A model generated the notes under the pieces. That model searched no databases, was not told where the DNA came from, and saw only the letters and a program-made list of their open reading frames with translations. Positions 42,777 to 52,750 of a stretch of 64,000 bases of DNA are shown here, piece by piece. The translations under genes were made by a program, and so were the position numbers. This stretch comes from CAJXJP01 sp963926055 (GTDB taxonomy: Bacteria > Patescibacteriota > Gracilibacteria > BD1-5 > UBA6164), in assembly GCA_963926055.1 (NCBI GenBank), contig CAWUVK010000003.1:324582-388581 (forward strand). The letters are read 5' to 3'. Numbering within the stretch: the stretch's first letter is position 1; each line of letters begins with the position of its first letter.

Positions 42777-43328
42777 ATGAGATTTTATACTATTTGTCTT
42801 CTTTTTTTCATACTATTAATTTGATGAGGAATTATTTATTTTAATAAAATACAAGAAAATAATTTACCAAACTCAGAAGATCAAAATATTTCATCTATAA
42901 ATATGAGAGAAAAATTTACAGCTCTTCCAGAAAAAATAAAGTGAGATTTATTATCAATAGAAAATAATATTGAGAAAATAGATATTTTAATTGATGATTT
43001 AAAACGTGACAGAAGTGTATTTTTAAGTCTTTTTAATCTTCCTGACATGACAGAAGATTTGGTAAATAATATCGAATCTTGAAATAAATTAATAGATTTT
43101 GCAAAAATAGATATTTCTATTGCAGAAGAAATTTGAAATGAAATATATGGAGAAATTCAAAAAACTGAAATTGATACGACAAAATGAATACTTGTACATT
43201 ATCTAGCACAAATAGAAAATATAACTGAATTATCTTGGAATTTACAAGAAAAATATACAACTCGTATACAAAATCCTGATACTATGTCATATTTCGATTA
43301 TTATTTAGTAAAACATTATACAAAATAA
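42777..43328 (+). CDS. single-pass membrane protein, unknown
   Basis: 183 residues. MRFYTICLLFFILLIGGGIIY is an N-terminal membrane anchor; three glycines there include two adjacent TGA codons. The outer domain is helical, Asp/Ile/Glu/Asn-rich (LPEKIKGDLLSIENNIEKID, ILIDDLKRDRSVFLSLFN), without Cys. It lies 112 bases downstream of ftsE and is separated from it by a terminator, so it is probably its own unit. FtsX has four membrane helices, so this is not an FtsX. Family not recognised. Confidence 0.65.
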
Positions 43329-43359
43329 AAAAGCTACAAAAATTTGTAGCTTTTTTTAT
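43324..43359. terminator. terminator between convergent genes
   Basis: Second identical copy of the AAAAAGCTACAAA / TTTGTAGCTTTTT hairpin, shared by the plus-strand 42777 and minus-strand 43362 genes. Confidence 0.8.
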
Positions 43360-43361
43360 AA

Positions 43362-43811
43362 TTACTTTGTATTTAAGATTTTGACTATTTTTCTATATGC
43401 CAGTCTTGATTGTGTGTAATTTTCTAAAATTTGAGAATCCACATCAGCATAATTTGGGTCAAGTTCTTTGTAGAGAGAATGTCTAAAAATTTGATTTGTA
43501 TAATATACAAAATTTTTATGCGCTCTTACAATCCCTTGTGCTTGGTAACTAGAAATTTTACCTGATCTGTAATATTGCATTATTTCAGCTTTAATTTTTT
43601 GATTTCATTTTTGAAATTCACTATGCATTGTTTGAAGTTGTTGACTATAAAAGTACATTTCTTCTAGATCTGAAAGATTTAATTCATAGTCTTCTACTCC
43701 ATAATTGAGATCTAAAAGATTTTCAAAAAATGGTTCTTCTGCAAAAGTTGTTGGTAAGAAAGTTGAAAAAACTCAAATAATTGCTATAATACTGGCAATA
43801 ATTTTTTTCAT
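43362..43811 (-). CDS. secreted helical protein, unknown
   Basis: 149 residues. Signal peptide MKKIIASIIAIIGVFSTFLP, cleaved near TFA-EE. The mature part is short and helical, rich in Tyr, Asn, Leu and Gln (LSDLEEMYFYSQQLQTMH, YRSGKISSYQAQGIVRAH, YADVDSQILENYTQSRLAYR). No Cys. Divergent from the dnaJ-like gene. I do not recognise the family. Confidence 0.65.
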
Positions 43812-43866
43812 AATATTTTTTTAGAAAGAATATAATTACATGTAATTTATAATTAAAACTTATAAA

Positions 43867-44562
43867 ATGTCAAAAAGTTTCTATGATATTCTCGGTGTAG
43901 ATAAATCTGCTGGGCAAGATGAAATCAAAAAAGCATACAGAAAACAAGCAATGAAATTTCACCCAGATAGAAATAAAGATGATTCTACTGCCGAAACTAA
44001 ATTTAAAGAAGTAAATGAAGCCTACGGAACGCTTTGAGATGAACAAAAAAGAAAACAATACGATACTTTTGGTTCAGCTGGATGAAATCCATTTGGTGGA
44101 TGATTTGGTTGAGGACAATCAACTGGTCAAGGTTTTGGATGATTTGAAGATATTTTTTCTCAATTTTGATGAGCTGGTTGAAGCAGAGCACAATCTTCGA
44201 GTTTTGATTTTTGAGATTTATTTTGAAATAGTGGTTTTTGAGGGCACCAACAATCGCAAAGAAAAACACAAACACAACAAGAACCAGTGAGTTTAGATTT
44301 TGAAAAAACATATGAAATCCCTATTTTTGATTTAATTTTATGATGTAAAATCGAAGTAACGGGAGTGTATGGACAAAAAGCAAAACTAAAAATTGCTCCA
44401 AATACAAAACCAGGATCAAAATTTAGAGTCAAAGAATTTGGAAAATCTGAAGGTTCTAAAAAAGGGAACTTAATAGTAAAAATTGATGCAAGAATGCCAA
44501 AAAATATTTCTGATGTTGATCTACAAATGTTAGAAAGAATCAGAGAAAATATTGGATATTAA
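43867..44562 (+). CDS. DnaJ/CbpA-like J-domain co-chaperone (no zinc finger)
   Basis: 231 residues. J domain at 3-70 (YDILGVDKSAGQDEIKKAYR, MKFHPDRNKDD with HPD), then a Gly/Phe/Gln-rich linker (GGNPFGGGFGGGQSTGQ, largely TGA glycines) and one C-terminal beta domain at about 140-230 (VSLDFEKTYEIPIFDLILG, LIVKIDARMPKN). The four CxxCxGxG zinc repeats of full DnaJ are absent, and only one of the two substrate-binding beta domains is clear, so it is CbpA-like and short. Stimulates DnaK ATPase. No dnaK or grpE adjacent. Confidence 0.85.
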
Positions 44563-44566
44563 TAAA

Positions 44567-44606
44567 ATAAAGAGATTTAGAGCAATAACTCTAAATCTCT
44601 TTTATA
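44567..44606. terminator. terminator between dnaJ-like and recO-like genes
   Basis: AAAGAGATTTAGAG / CTCTAAATCTCTTT stem, CAATAA loop; it also contains the end of the minus-strand gene. Confidence 0.8.
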
Positions 44607-45125
44607 TTTTTCGATTCATGAAAGTCGTAAAACTTCTGATATTTTTTTTGTATGAACAAAATTTAAGATTTTTTTCAAAACAGGGTCTGAATTACTTTCT
44701 GGTAAATTTCCGTAAATATGGGAAATTTTTAATTGAGTGAGTAATAATTTTTCTTCTGAAATATTTTCAAAATCGTGTATTTTTTGAATAATTTCTACTA
44801 TTCAAAATATTTGTAATCCATCGGGAGAATTTTTCCCAATATAAGCAAGAACTTCTAGATATTTTTGTAAAACTCAGAATTTTTTTGTACTCGGAGAAAA
44901 ATCTGAAAGAATTTTAATATTTCTCATTTTATGAACTTTTCTTTCTTCTTTTGTTTCAATTTCAAATTGTATTTCGTAACCTAAATCTAGCGTTTTTTCT
45001 TTTGCTGAAATTTTCTTTTGGCACATTATTTTTCCATATTCATCAGTAAAAATAGTATAGAGAAAATCTTTTTCTCCTACTTTATGTATTTTTAGAATAA
45101 TGCCATGGGTTTTAAAAATCAGCAC
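44577..45125 (-). CDS. recO: RecO-like DNA repair protein (short)
   Basis: 182 residues. The N-terminal half reads as an OB-fold RecO domain: FKTHGIILKIHKVGEKDFLY, TIFTDEYGKIMCQKK and DLGYEIQFEIETKEERKVHK. The C-terminal part is helical without the usual zinc Cys cluster, and the protein is shorter than typical RecO (about 230-250). RecO mediates RecA loading with RecR. Start is GTG 45123-45125 since no in-frame ATG precedes. Convergent with the dnaJ-like gene, divergent from 45211. Assignment rests mainly on the N-terminal domain. Confidence 0.6.
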
Positions 45126-45210
45126 GAAAGAAAAATTTATGAAATAAACTATTGTAAAAATAAAATTCTAATTATAATGTAATCAAATATATTTATTATT
45201 CAATACTATC

Positions 45211-45612
45211 ATGGAAGAAAATACTTCGCTTTCAAATGAACAAATCGATGATATCATTTTAAATCTTCTACAACTTCACGGAGAGGAAATAAAAATTGAT
45301 GCTCAAGAATTTTTAGATTTATTAAAACATTCTCTTTCGCTTGATACAGCTGAAAAAAAGAGAGTGGTAGATGCTGCTGCAACTTTATCTCAATTTCAAT
45401 TTGATGAATTAAGAAAAGTTTTTGTCGAAGAAAGAGAAAAATTTAGAGAATTAGCAAAACAACATCCAGATGACATCAAAAAATTGTTAGCAAAACAACA
45501 AAAAGAATGGTCAGAATTAGGAGAAATTTATCAAAGAGAATTAGAAGCAAAAAATGCTCAAAACCAAGATGAAGACAAAATCGAAGATATTAAAGCCAAC
45601 TTAGGATTATAA
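45211..45612 (+). CDS. acidic helical protein, unknown
   Basis: 133 residues, no signal peptide or membrane helix, and no TGA codons. Strongly charged and helical: QIDDIILNLLQLHGEEIKID, AEKKRVVDAAATLSQFQFDE, KQHPDDIKKLLAKQQKEWSE, ending in an acidic coil. The composition suggests a small all-alpha protein, possibly a homodimer or adaptor. It is followed after 21 bases by the pseudouridine synthase gene and is preceded by a plausible TATAAT (45173). No family recognised. Confidence 0.7.
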   Translation: MEENTSLSNEQIDDIILNLLQLHGEEIKIDAQEFLDLLKHSLSLDTAEKKRVVDAAATLSQFQFDELRKVFVEEREKFRELAKQHPDDIKKLLAKQQKEWSELGEIYQRELEAKNAQNQDEDKIEDIKANLGL

Positions 45613-45633
45613 AAATAAATAAAAAATAAAAAA

Positions 45634-46581
45634 ATGATTTATAAATTTAGTGCATTTTTAGATAAACCTAAAAGAGTAGATATGTATTTATCTGCTCTTT
45701 TTGAGGAATTTTCACGTAGTTATGTTCAAAAATTAATTGATAGAGGACAAGTAACACTCAATGGAAAGACGTTTTATAAAAATATAAAAGTAAAATCTGG
45801 AGATGAAATCCAAATAGAAATAATTATTGAAACACTTGAAGTTTCACCAGAAAAAATGGATTTAGATGTAGTTTTTGAAGATAATGAATTAATTATTCTC
45901 AACAAACAACCTGCCACAAATGTGCATCCAGTTCCTGGAGAAGGAGGGAATTCTGGTACTTTAGTCAATGGGATTTTAGAACATTGTAAAGACAATCTTC
46001 CAAATATTTGAGGAGTTCAAAGACCTGGAATCGTTCACAGATTAGATAAAGATACTTCTGGTTTAATCATGATTGCAAAAAGTGATAAAATGATGAATTA
46101 TTTATCTGAAACGATAAAAGAAAGAAAAATTAAAAAAGAATATATTGCTATCGTTCACGGAAAAGTAAAAAATACTGATTTCAAAATCGAAAGTTATATG
46201 GGCAGAGATAAACACGACAGAACCAGAATGACTGCTGTTGATCCAGTAAATCCAAAACTTGCTCTGACATTTTGAAAAGTTTTAGGATATATTGATAATG
46301 AATATACAGTGGTTCGCGTGAGAATCGAAACAGGGAGAACGCACCAAATCAGAGTTCATCTTGCTTCAATTGGGTATCCGATTTTATGAGATAAAACATA
46401 TGGAAATCCCAAAGCAAACACGAGAATCAATACCATGTATCAACTTTCTCGTCAAGCACTTCATGCCTATGAATTAGAACTAGAGCTCTACGGAGAACTA
46501 AGAAAATTCCAGGCTCCACTCAAAAACGATATGAAAAAAATAATCTGAGATGTCGATATTTCCGTAAGTCCTGAAGCATAA
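45634..46581 (+). CDS. rluD: RluA/RluD-family 23S rRNA pseudouridine synthase
   Basis: 315 residues. N-terminal S4 RNA-binding domain (PKRVDMYLSALFEEFSRSYV, IDRGQVTLNGKTF) and a TruB/RluA-type catalytic domain. PGIVHRLDKDTSGLIMIAKS at about residues 128-147 has the catalytic Asp, RIETGRTHQIRVHLASIGYP the conserved second motif, and QLSRQALHAYELEL the third. It converts uridines in helix 69-like sites of 23S rRNA; RluD itself versus RluA/C specificity cannot be decided. Three conserved glycines are TGA. Its terminator hairpin overlaps the last codons. Confidence 0.92.
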
Positions 46582-46600
46582 TTCAGGACTTTTTTTAAAA
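46563..46600 (+). terminator. Rho-independent terminator after the pseudouridine synthase
   Basis: AGTCCTGAA / TTCAGGACT stem overlapping the stop codon, followed by T7. Confidence 0.8.
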
Positions 46601-46652
46601 AAGTTTCAAAATTTAATGTCCATTTAATATCAAATGATTATACTTATTATAT

Positions 46653-46659
46653 AAGGAGG
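46653..46659 (+). promoter_or_regulatory. Shine-Dalgarno AAGGAGG positioned for an ATT start
   Basis: A perfect SD, rare in this window. It is 23 bases before the ATG at 46683 but 8 bases before an in-frame ATT at 46668. Confidence 0.5.
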
Positions 46660-46682
46660 ATTTATATATTAATTTAGAACCA

Positions 46683-47588
46683 ATGAAAAGAATATTATCT
46701 ATATTTTTACTGAGTATTATTTTTTTTACTAATGCATTTGCATATACACCAAATCAAGATGATAAAAAAATAATAGAATCGTTAGAAAAAAAGATTGATA
46801 CTATAATAGAAAAGAAATGAGAAAAATATGCAGAATCATTAACATCTCAATTTATTTCTTTAAAATCAAAAAAAACTGATAATAAAAGACTTTCATATAT
46901 ATTAGATGAAATAATACTACACATATCAAAAAATAATTGAGTATGAGATATTGAAGATATTATAAATAAAACTCAATTATCAAATTGAGTTTATATTGAT
47001 AACACTAACTCTATATTTATAATATTTAAAGAATATTTAAATTTATATAATACAAAAATAGACTCAGCTGTTTATGGACAAAATGGTAATATATACTGAG
47101 GATGTGGAACTTTTTGAGACAAATGGGATCAATGATATAAAAGTCAAATTGAAAATTATTACGAAATCGCTAAAGAACAAAATGCTTATTTTGTAATGGA
47201 TTTAATAAAATATGATATAACAAAATTTCAAGATTATTTTAAGAAAGAATGTAAATCTGATTGGAGATTAGATAACATAGAATTTCATAGTTGAAATTAT
47301 ATGAGTAAAATTTCTAAAATTGAGACTATATATTTTACAGAATTATATGTATATTATAATAATTGGTATATAGGAACATATGAAAATTTATTCAATAATT
47401 CAAGCACATGAACTACTTGTAATAATATTACTCAAGATTGGAATGATTTTACATGAGATAGATTTGATTTTTTACAAAAATATATGGACACAAATTGAAT
47501 AAAAAATTATTCAAAATATTTTTCTGAAATTGAAAATAATTTCAATATATTATTACAAAAAAATTGTAATGGGACAAAAATAAAATAA
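46683..47588 (+). CDS. secreted helical protein, unknown (possible ATT start at 46668)
   Basis: 301 residues from ATG 46683. Signal peptide MKRILSIFLLSIIFFTNAFA, then YTPNQDDKKIIESLEKKID, an amphipathic helical N-terminal domain seen in other secreted proteins of this group. The centre contains GGCGTFGDK and two further Cys near TTCNNI and KNCNG. Rich in Asn, Tyr and Ile. If translation starts at the ATT at 46668 the protein gains MNLEP in front of the signal peptide, which would match the strong SD upstream. Monocistronic. Function unknown. Confidence 0.7.
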
Positions 47589-47622
47589 TACGAAAGAATG
47601 ATAGTTATTATCATTCTTTTTG
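47589..47622 (+). terminator. Rho-independent terminator
   Basis: AAGAATGATA / TATCATTCTT stem with T run after the 46683 gene. Confidence 0.75.
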
Positions 47623-47682
47623 TTTTAAGTTTAACTTAAGAAGAAAGTGGATAATAAAATTATTATTTCTAACAAAAAATAT

Positions 47683-48552
47683 ATGAAAAATATTTTTATT
47701 ATTTTATGCATTTGAATAATTTTATTTTGAGGGATATATTTTTCTATGCAAAATAAATCTCAAAATATTTGAGAAGATACAGTTATTTCCCAAGAGGTTT
47801 CAGAAAAACAATATGTCGATTATTCTCAAAATGAATTAAAAAATTCAAAAGAAGAATTTTTAATTTTATTTTTCCATGCTGCTTGGTGTCCAAGCTGTAA
47901 AGCATTTGAAGAAAAAATCCTCACGCAAGAAATCCCAGAAAATATTAAATTTCTCAAAGTAGATTATGATTCTCAAACAGACTTAAGAAAAAAATATAAC
48001 GTTGTTTCTCAAACAACTTTTGTACTTGTGAATTCTGATGGAGAACTGAAAAAAAGATGGATAGGGAGCAGAGATTTACAAGATGTTTTAACTCAACTCG
48101 AAGATATTCCGGAATCTATAAAAACCTATAGTGACGAAGAACTCAGAGTCAAATTAACTCCACTTCAGTATAAAGTTACACAACAAGGAGGAACGGAGCC
48201 AGCTTTTGATAATAAATATTGGGATTTTAAATGAGAATGAATTTACGTAGATATTATTGATGGGACCGCTTTATTTTCGTCAACTGATAAGTACCAATCA
48301 GGAACTGGTTGGCCAGCATTTACGAAACCTATTGATGATAATTTTGTTTCATCACACGATGATAGCTCACTTTGAATGCAAAGAACAGAAATAAAATCTC
48401 AAAAATCTCACCTGTGACACCTATTTGAAGACGGACCAGAAGCAGAATGAGGATTGAGATATTGTATCAATTCAGCTGCGCTTGATTTTATCCCAAAAGA
48501 AGAACTCGAAAAAAGATGATATAGCAAATATTTATTTTTATTTGAGGAATAA
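47683..48552 (+). CDS. membrane-anchored thioredoxin-MsrB fusion
   Basis: 289 residues. N-terminal membrane segment (MKNIFIILCIGIILFGGIYF). Thioredoxin-like domain at about 45-145 with FFHAAWCPSCKAFEE, the C-x-x-C redox site. MsrB (methionine-R-sulfoxide reductase) domain at about 155-285: GTALFSSTDKYQSGTGWPAF, SHLGHLFEDGP, and RYCINSAALDF with the catalytic Cys. The two zinc C-x-x-C motifs of some MsrB are absent, as in zinc-free forms. One protein supplies both reductase and reductant, working outside the membrane on oxidised surface proteins. Convergent with the second pilC-like gene. Confidence 0.9.
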
Positions 48553-48570
48553 TAAATTTATTATTTAAAA

Positions 48571-48607
48571 CAAAAAAGAATGAAAATTAATTTTCATTCT
48601 TTTTTGT
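48571..48607. terminator. bidirectional terminator
   Basis: AAAAAAGAATGAAAATT / AATTTTCATTCTTTTTT stem between convergent trx-msrB and PilC-like genes. Confidence 0.8.
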
Positions 48608-49713
48608 TACATAACATTTACCATATTGAAAAATGGAAGCATGATTGCCATGATAATGGTTCCCACGATTATCCCAACTCAAATAATTACAATTGGTTCA
48701 ATAGCTGTTCCGATATTTTTTACTACGTCGTCTATTTCTTTGTTATACTTTTTTGAAAGTTTTAAAAGTAATTCTGACATTCTCCCAGTTTGTTCTCAAA
48801 TTTTTACAATCGAAGCAAGTTCAATCGGGTAGAGTGGATGCTGTTGTCATTTGTGAATTTCCATGATTCACATTAAACGACTTAATTCAACTCATTTTGA
48901 AACTTCTTGGTTTACTTTGATAAGATCTTTTTCGTAATAATCATTTTCTAAAGCGTGCGATGTGATTTCGAGAGATTGATTAATAATCACTCCATTGTGT
49001 AAAAGTGTTCATAAATTTTGGGTAAACATGGCAAGTACTTTTTTTTGTATCAAGGGACCAAAAAGTGGAATTTTTAATAAATATTTATCGTAATAAATTT
49101 TTGTTTTTTTATGAGTTCTAAATACTTGAAATGCAAGAATAATAAGCAAAATAGTAAGAATAATTTCTAGAACGTTATTTTGTATAAATTCAGAAATTTT
49201 GATTACATTTTGAGTCAAATCTGGTAAATTTACTTTTGCATCTTTATACATTTTTTGAATTTTTGGAATCACATACACCATAAAAACTCAAATCATTCCT
49301 ATTGATAACGCGATAATAACCATTGGATATACTAAAGCTCAAAATATTTTTCCTTTGAGTTCTTTTGTTTTTTCTTCTTTTATTTTAATAGTATCAATTG
49401 CGTCAGCTACTTTTCCGGTTACTTCTCACATTTTAATAATTGAAACATCAAAAAAATTAAACACTTTTGGAAAAGTTTTAAAAATATTTTCGAGATTTTC
49501 TCATTTATTGAGCATATCCAACATTTTCTGTAACATCGCTTTTATTTTCTTATCACGAGTTTGATACAGCATAATTTTTATACTATTTGTTATTGGTATC
49601 CCCGAATGTAAAAGATTACTCAATTGATCAAGAAAATTAATTTTATCCCTTATGGGTAATTTTCTATTTGATAATGCGGATAATTTTAGCTTTAATGTAT
49701 CTAAAAATTTCAT
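48607..49713 (-). CDS. second PilC/GspF-like membrane protein (orphan)
   Basis: 368 residues with two GspF domains. LDQLSNLLHSGIPITNSIKI and IKMGEVTGKVADAIDTIKI form the first; AMFTQNLGTLLHNGVIINQSL and ASIVKIGEQTGRMSELLLKL the second. Membrane helices ALVYPMVIIALSIGMIGVFM, EIILTILLIILAFQVF and PIVIIIVGIIVGTIIMAIM. It is related to the pilC at 20970 but diverged, and has no ATPase gene beside it. It may serve a second pilin system or a competence-type pseudopilus. Start ATG 49711-49713. Confidence 0.9.
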
Positions 49714-49817
49714 AATTTTGTTTTTTATGGAGTTATAATTATTCTATCATTTTTCTTGTAATTTTCCAAAAAAGTTCTATACTTTTTTATAAGAAAAATA
49801 TATTTTAAAGATTATTT

Positions 49818-50240
49818 ATGAAATTTTTTGGAGCTGGTGAAGAAGAACATTTAGAAGAACTGGATGAAGAAGTAGAAATGCCGGAAGAACTCCCAGAAGA
49901 ATCAGGGCAATTAGCACTTGATATTATTGAAAATGATGAAGCAATTATTGTGGTTTCTCCGATTGCTGGAATTGATTTACACGATATTGACGTTTCATAT
50001 GACAAATGAGTTTTAGTAATTCAATGAACGAGAAAAAAACCAGAAATGTATTTTTGAGAAATTATGGTAAGAAATAGTGAATGTTATTGGGGAAGATTTT
50101 CGAGAAATATTATTCTACCTGACAATCTCAACGCAGATACAATTGAAGCAACAATGGAAAATAATCTTCTGATGATTCGTATTGAAAAAAATCATTATGA
50201 AACAAAAAATAGTATCAAAATAAATAGAACTGAAGTTTAA
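49818..50240 (+). CDS. Hsp20/alpha-crystallin small heat-shock protein
   Basis: 140 residues. Acidic N-terminus (EEEHLEELDEEVEMPEELPE) then an alpha-crystallin domain: EAIIVVSPIAGIDLHDIDVS, LVIQGTRKKPEMYFGE, YWGRFSRNIILPDNLNADTI and a second conserved ENNLLMIRIEK. Prevents protein aggregation. The start ATG 49818 follows an AT-rich stretch with no SD. It heads a close-packed unit with 50259 (18 bases) and 50482 (one base). Confidence 0.85.
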
Positions 50241-50258
50241 TATATAAATATATATCAC

Positions 50259-50480
50259 GTGTTTGGAAGGAAAAAAGCTGATAAAAAAATTGATAAACTC
50301 GTTACCGGTTTAATCATCGGTTGAGCTGTAGCTTCAATGGTTGGTTTATCAAAAACAAAAAAATGAAAAAAAATAACAGAAAAAGTCTGAGAAGAAACAT
50401 GAAAATATGCTAAAAAATCAGTAGGGATTTTAGGAAAAGCTATGGTCGGAATTTTATCAATTTTTAATAAGAAAAAATAG
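50259..50480 (+). CDS. small glycine-rich membrane-associated protein
   Basis: 73 residues from a GTG start (no ATG available). (M)FGRKKADKKIDKLVTGLIIG, then GAVASMVGLSKTKKGKKITE: a short hydrophobic segment flanked by basic residues, then a Lys/Gly stretch ending SIFNKKK. It resembles small YtxH/DUF-type membrane stress proteins. Four glycines are TGA. It stops with TAG and the next gene begins after one base. Placed in the hsp20 unit. Confidence 0.6.
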
Positions 50481-50481
50481 T

Positions 50482-51207
50482 ATGTGTAAAAAAAATATTT
50501 TTACATTTTTTGTTTTTATATTTGTATTTTGAGTACAAAATGTTTTTTGATCTTGTGATTATTCAGCAGAAATAAAACAGTGTTATCAAGCAAATAAAAG
50601 TGATTCAACAAGAGAAATCAATGATTTTGTTTGTTTAGCAAAAAAATGAAATCCAGATTATTACTCTTATCAAGTTATTTTAGATAAGCGCTTTCAAGAA
50701 ATCGATGAAAAAATAGAAGAATATATTCAAAATCTAGAAGAAAATAAATGATATTATTTTGGCCCAGATAAACAAGAAAATTTTATTGATGGAGTAAATA
50801 ATATTAATAATATTTTTACAGATGATGGAGAATTTGCAAAACAATATAAAGGCGTTTGTAAAGATCTTTGAAAACAATTACTTGAATGTAAAAAAGACTC
50901 AACACTCAAAGAAGTCTTCTCATGAGAACAAGATTCTATTCAAATAGCAGATAGATTTATATATAATCCAGAAGAGTCTAGTGAATGTATGATGTTAGCA
51001 AATCAAAAAATCCAAATCTACAAACAAGTTTCATACGATATGTTATATCTCAACAAATCTGCAGTATCGACAGATTCTCTCAAACTCTATCAACAAGAAC
51101 AAAGAAGCAAATATGATAAATTATTATCAAAATTTATGATTAATTTATGATATGTAGAAAGAATTTGGGCAAAATGGCCAGCAAAAATAAAACATCCAAG
51201 TGGATAA
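50482..51207 (+). CDS. secreted protein with Cys pairs, unknown
   Basis: 241 residues. MCKKNIFTFFVFIFVFGVQN is a signal peptide with a Cys at position 2 and a possible signal peptidase cleavage after VFGS. The mature protein is helical, Asn/Asp/Lys/Gln-rich, with Cys residues in pairs (GSCDYSAEIKQCY; FVCLAKKG; GVCKDLGKQLLECKK; SSECMMLANQ). Third gene in the hsp20 unit. Function unknown; probably disulfide-stabilised. Confidence 0.65.
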
Positions 51208-51246
51208 AAAAAGAAAGAATTTTTTATAATTCTTTCTTTTTTTTCT
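51205..51246. terminator. terminator between convergent genes
   Basis: AAAGAAAGAATT / AATTCTTTCTTT stem, TTTTAT loop, with T runs on both strands; on the minus strand it also encodes the Lys-rich C-terminus of 51224-52660. Confidence 0.7.
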
Positions 51247-52660
51247 TCTTTTTTTTCTTTTTATTTTTTTCCTCTGTTTCATCTTTCTCTTTTTGTTTTT
51301 TTCCACAATATGGACATGCTTTTAAGTGTCTTTTTATTCTTTTTGCACATTTTTTACATTTTTTCTTTCTGAAATATCAAATGATATAAAAAATTGATCC
51401 TAAAAATAAGATAAATCCTCCACTGGTTACTACATATTTATTCAGTCAAACATATGTATCTACGTATTCAATAGTGAATTCCTCAGCAGAATTAAACGCT
51501 ACATCCTCTCCATTAATATCTTCATAAGAAACTTCTACTTGGGCTGTAACTATTTTTTGATTTTTTCTTTCTAAAACTCTTTCCCAGAAATTTAATACTG
51601 TATTTTCTCTGAAATTTTGTTCAGAATAATAATCACTTGGATTAGAATATTTAATTATTTCATTTCACTCATCATCATAAGTTTTATATGGAAATCATTT
51701 CCATTCTCATTCAAAAGTCCTATTTGTTTGAGGTAAAACATTTCATCAAATGTCATTAATAGGAATATAATCTACGATTTTTTCTCAAATAATTGCTCCA
51801 TTTTCATTGAGAATTATTTCTTTCCCAACTGATTTTATTTGATTTCCATTTTCATCTTTAAGAATAATTTTTCCATTTGGTTTAATATGTGTATTTCATT
51901 TATTTTCAAACGGTACTTCAAATTTTATATTTAAATCTTCTTGATTTTCATCTGATAAATCTTCTTGAGGAAATAAATCTGAAATATTTCATACATCAAT
52001 TTGATCTCTTTCTTCTTCTTTTTGAAGAGAGATTTTATCTATACAAATTCCATCAAAATTACTACGTGAAAAGTCTCATAAAGCACAAGTATCTTTTTGT
52101 CTTGTCATTATTGGAGTTGAAAATTTTTTTGAACGGTTTAATCCACTTGAAATTTGTACAGGTTTAACTTCACCATCTTTTATTATTTCTCCCGCAACAT
52201 TTACGAGTAATAAAACTCAATAATCTACATTCACTCAAACTCAAGATTCTGAAGTTTTCGTTTGTGATTGGTTTTCAAAAAATACTGCTCAGTAGTGTCA
52301 TCCTGGTGTAGCATTGTCAGGAACAAAAATATCAAAATTTATAGTTTTTTGTGATTTGGGTTCTATAGTAAAAGAATCTGAATGTAAAGTAATCCAATGA
52401 GAAATTGAAGTTTCACTTTGCGCTCACACAATCCTAGGTTGGCCAGAATTCCCATCAGAAATAAATTCTGCAGTAGATGTAGTTATTTCCAATAATTCAT
52501 CTCCATAGTTGTATAATGTGGCAGATTTTACTACTATATCTCACGCTTCAGCTTCAATTTCATACTTAATTGGAGACACTGTCATATTAAAATATGCTTG
52601 AGTATGATTGAATATAAAAAAACCTCAAATGCACAAAAGAGTAAAAAGTAATTTTTTCAT
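51224..52660 (-). CDS. DUF916-like surface protein with cytosolic zinc ribbon
   Basis: 478 residues. Signal peptide MKKLLFTLLCIGGFFIFNHT to near QA-YF. Ig-type domains follow: TVSPIKYEIEAEAGDIVVKS near residue 27 and IEPKSQKTINFDIFVPDNAT near 105, the pattern of DUF916/WxL-interacting proteins. A membrane helix lies at about 415-435 (VVTSGGFILFLGSIFYIIGY). After it comes a cytosolic zinc ribbon (KCKKCAKRIKRHLKACPYCG) and a Lys-rich tail ending KKERIL. The zinc ribbon on a surface protein of this class is unusual. Convergent with the hsp20 unit. Confidence 0.75.
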
Positions 52661-52750
52661 ATTTTTATTTTATTTTTTGTTAAATAGTCATTTAATGATA
52701 AGTTAATTCCTTTTAAAAAGCAATTAATTTGTGATGACAAATTATTAATT

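Noticed and set aside
42777..43328. FtsX partner for ftsE.
   Set aside because: Only one membrane segment and no FtsX extracellular loop features.
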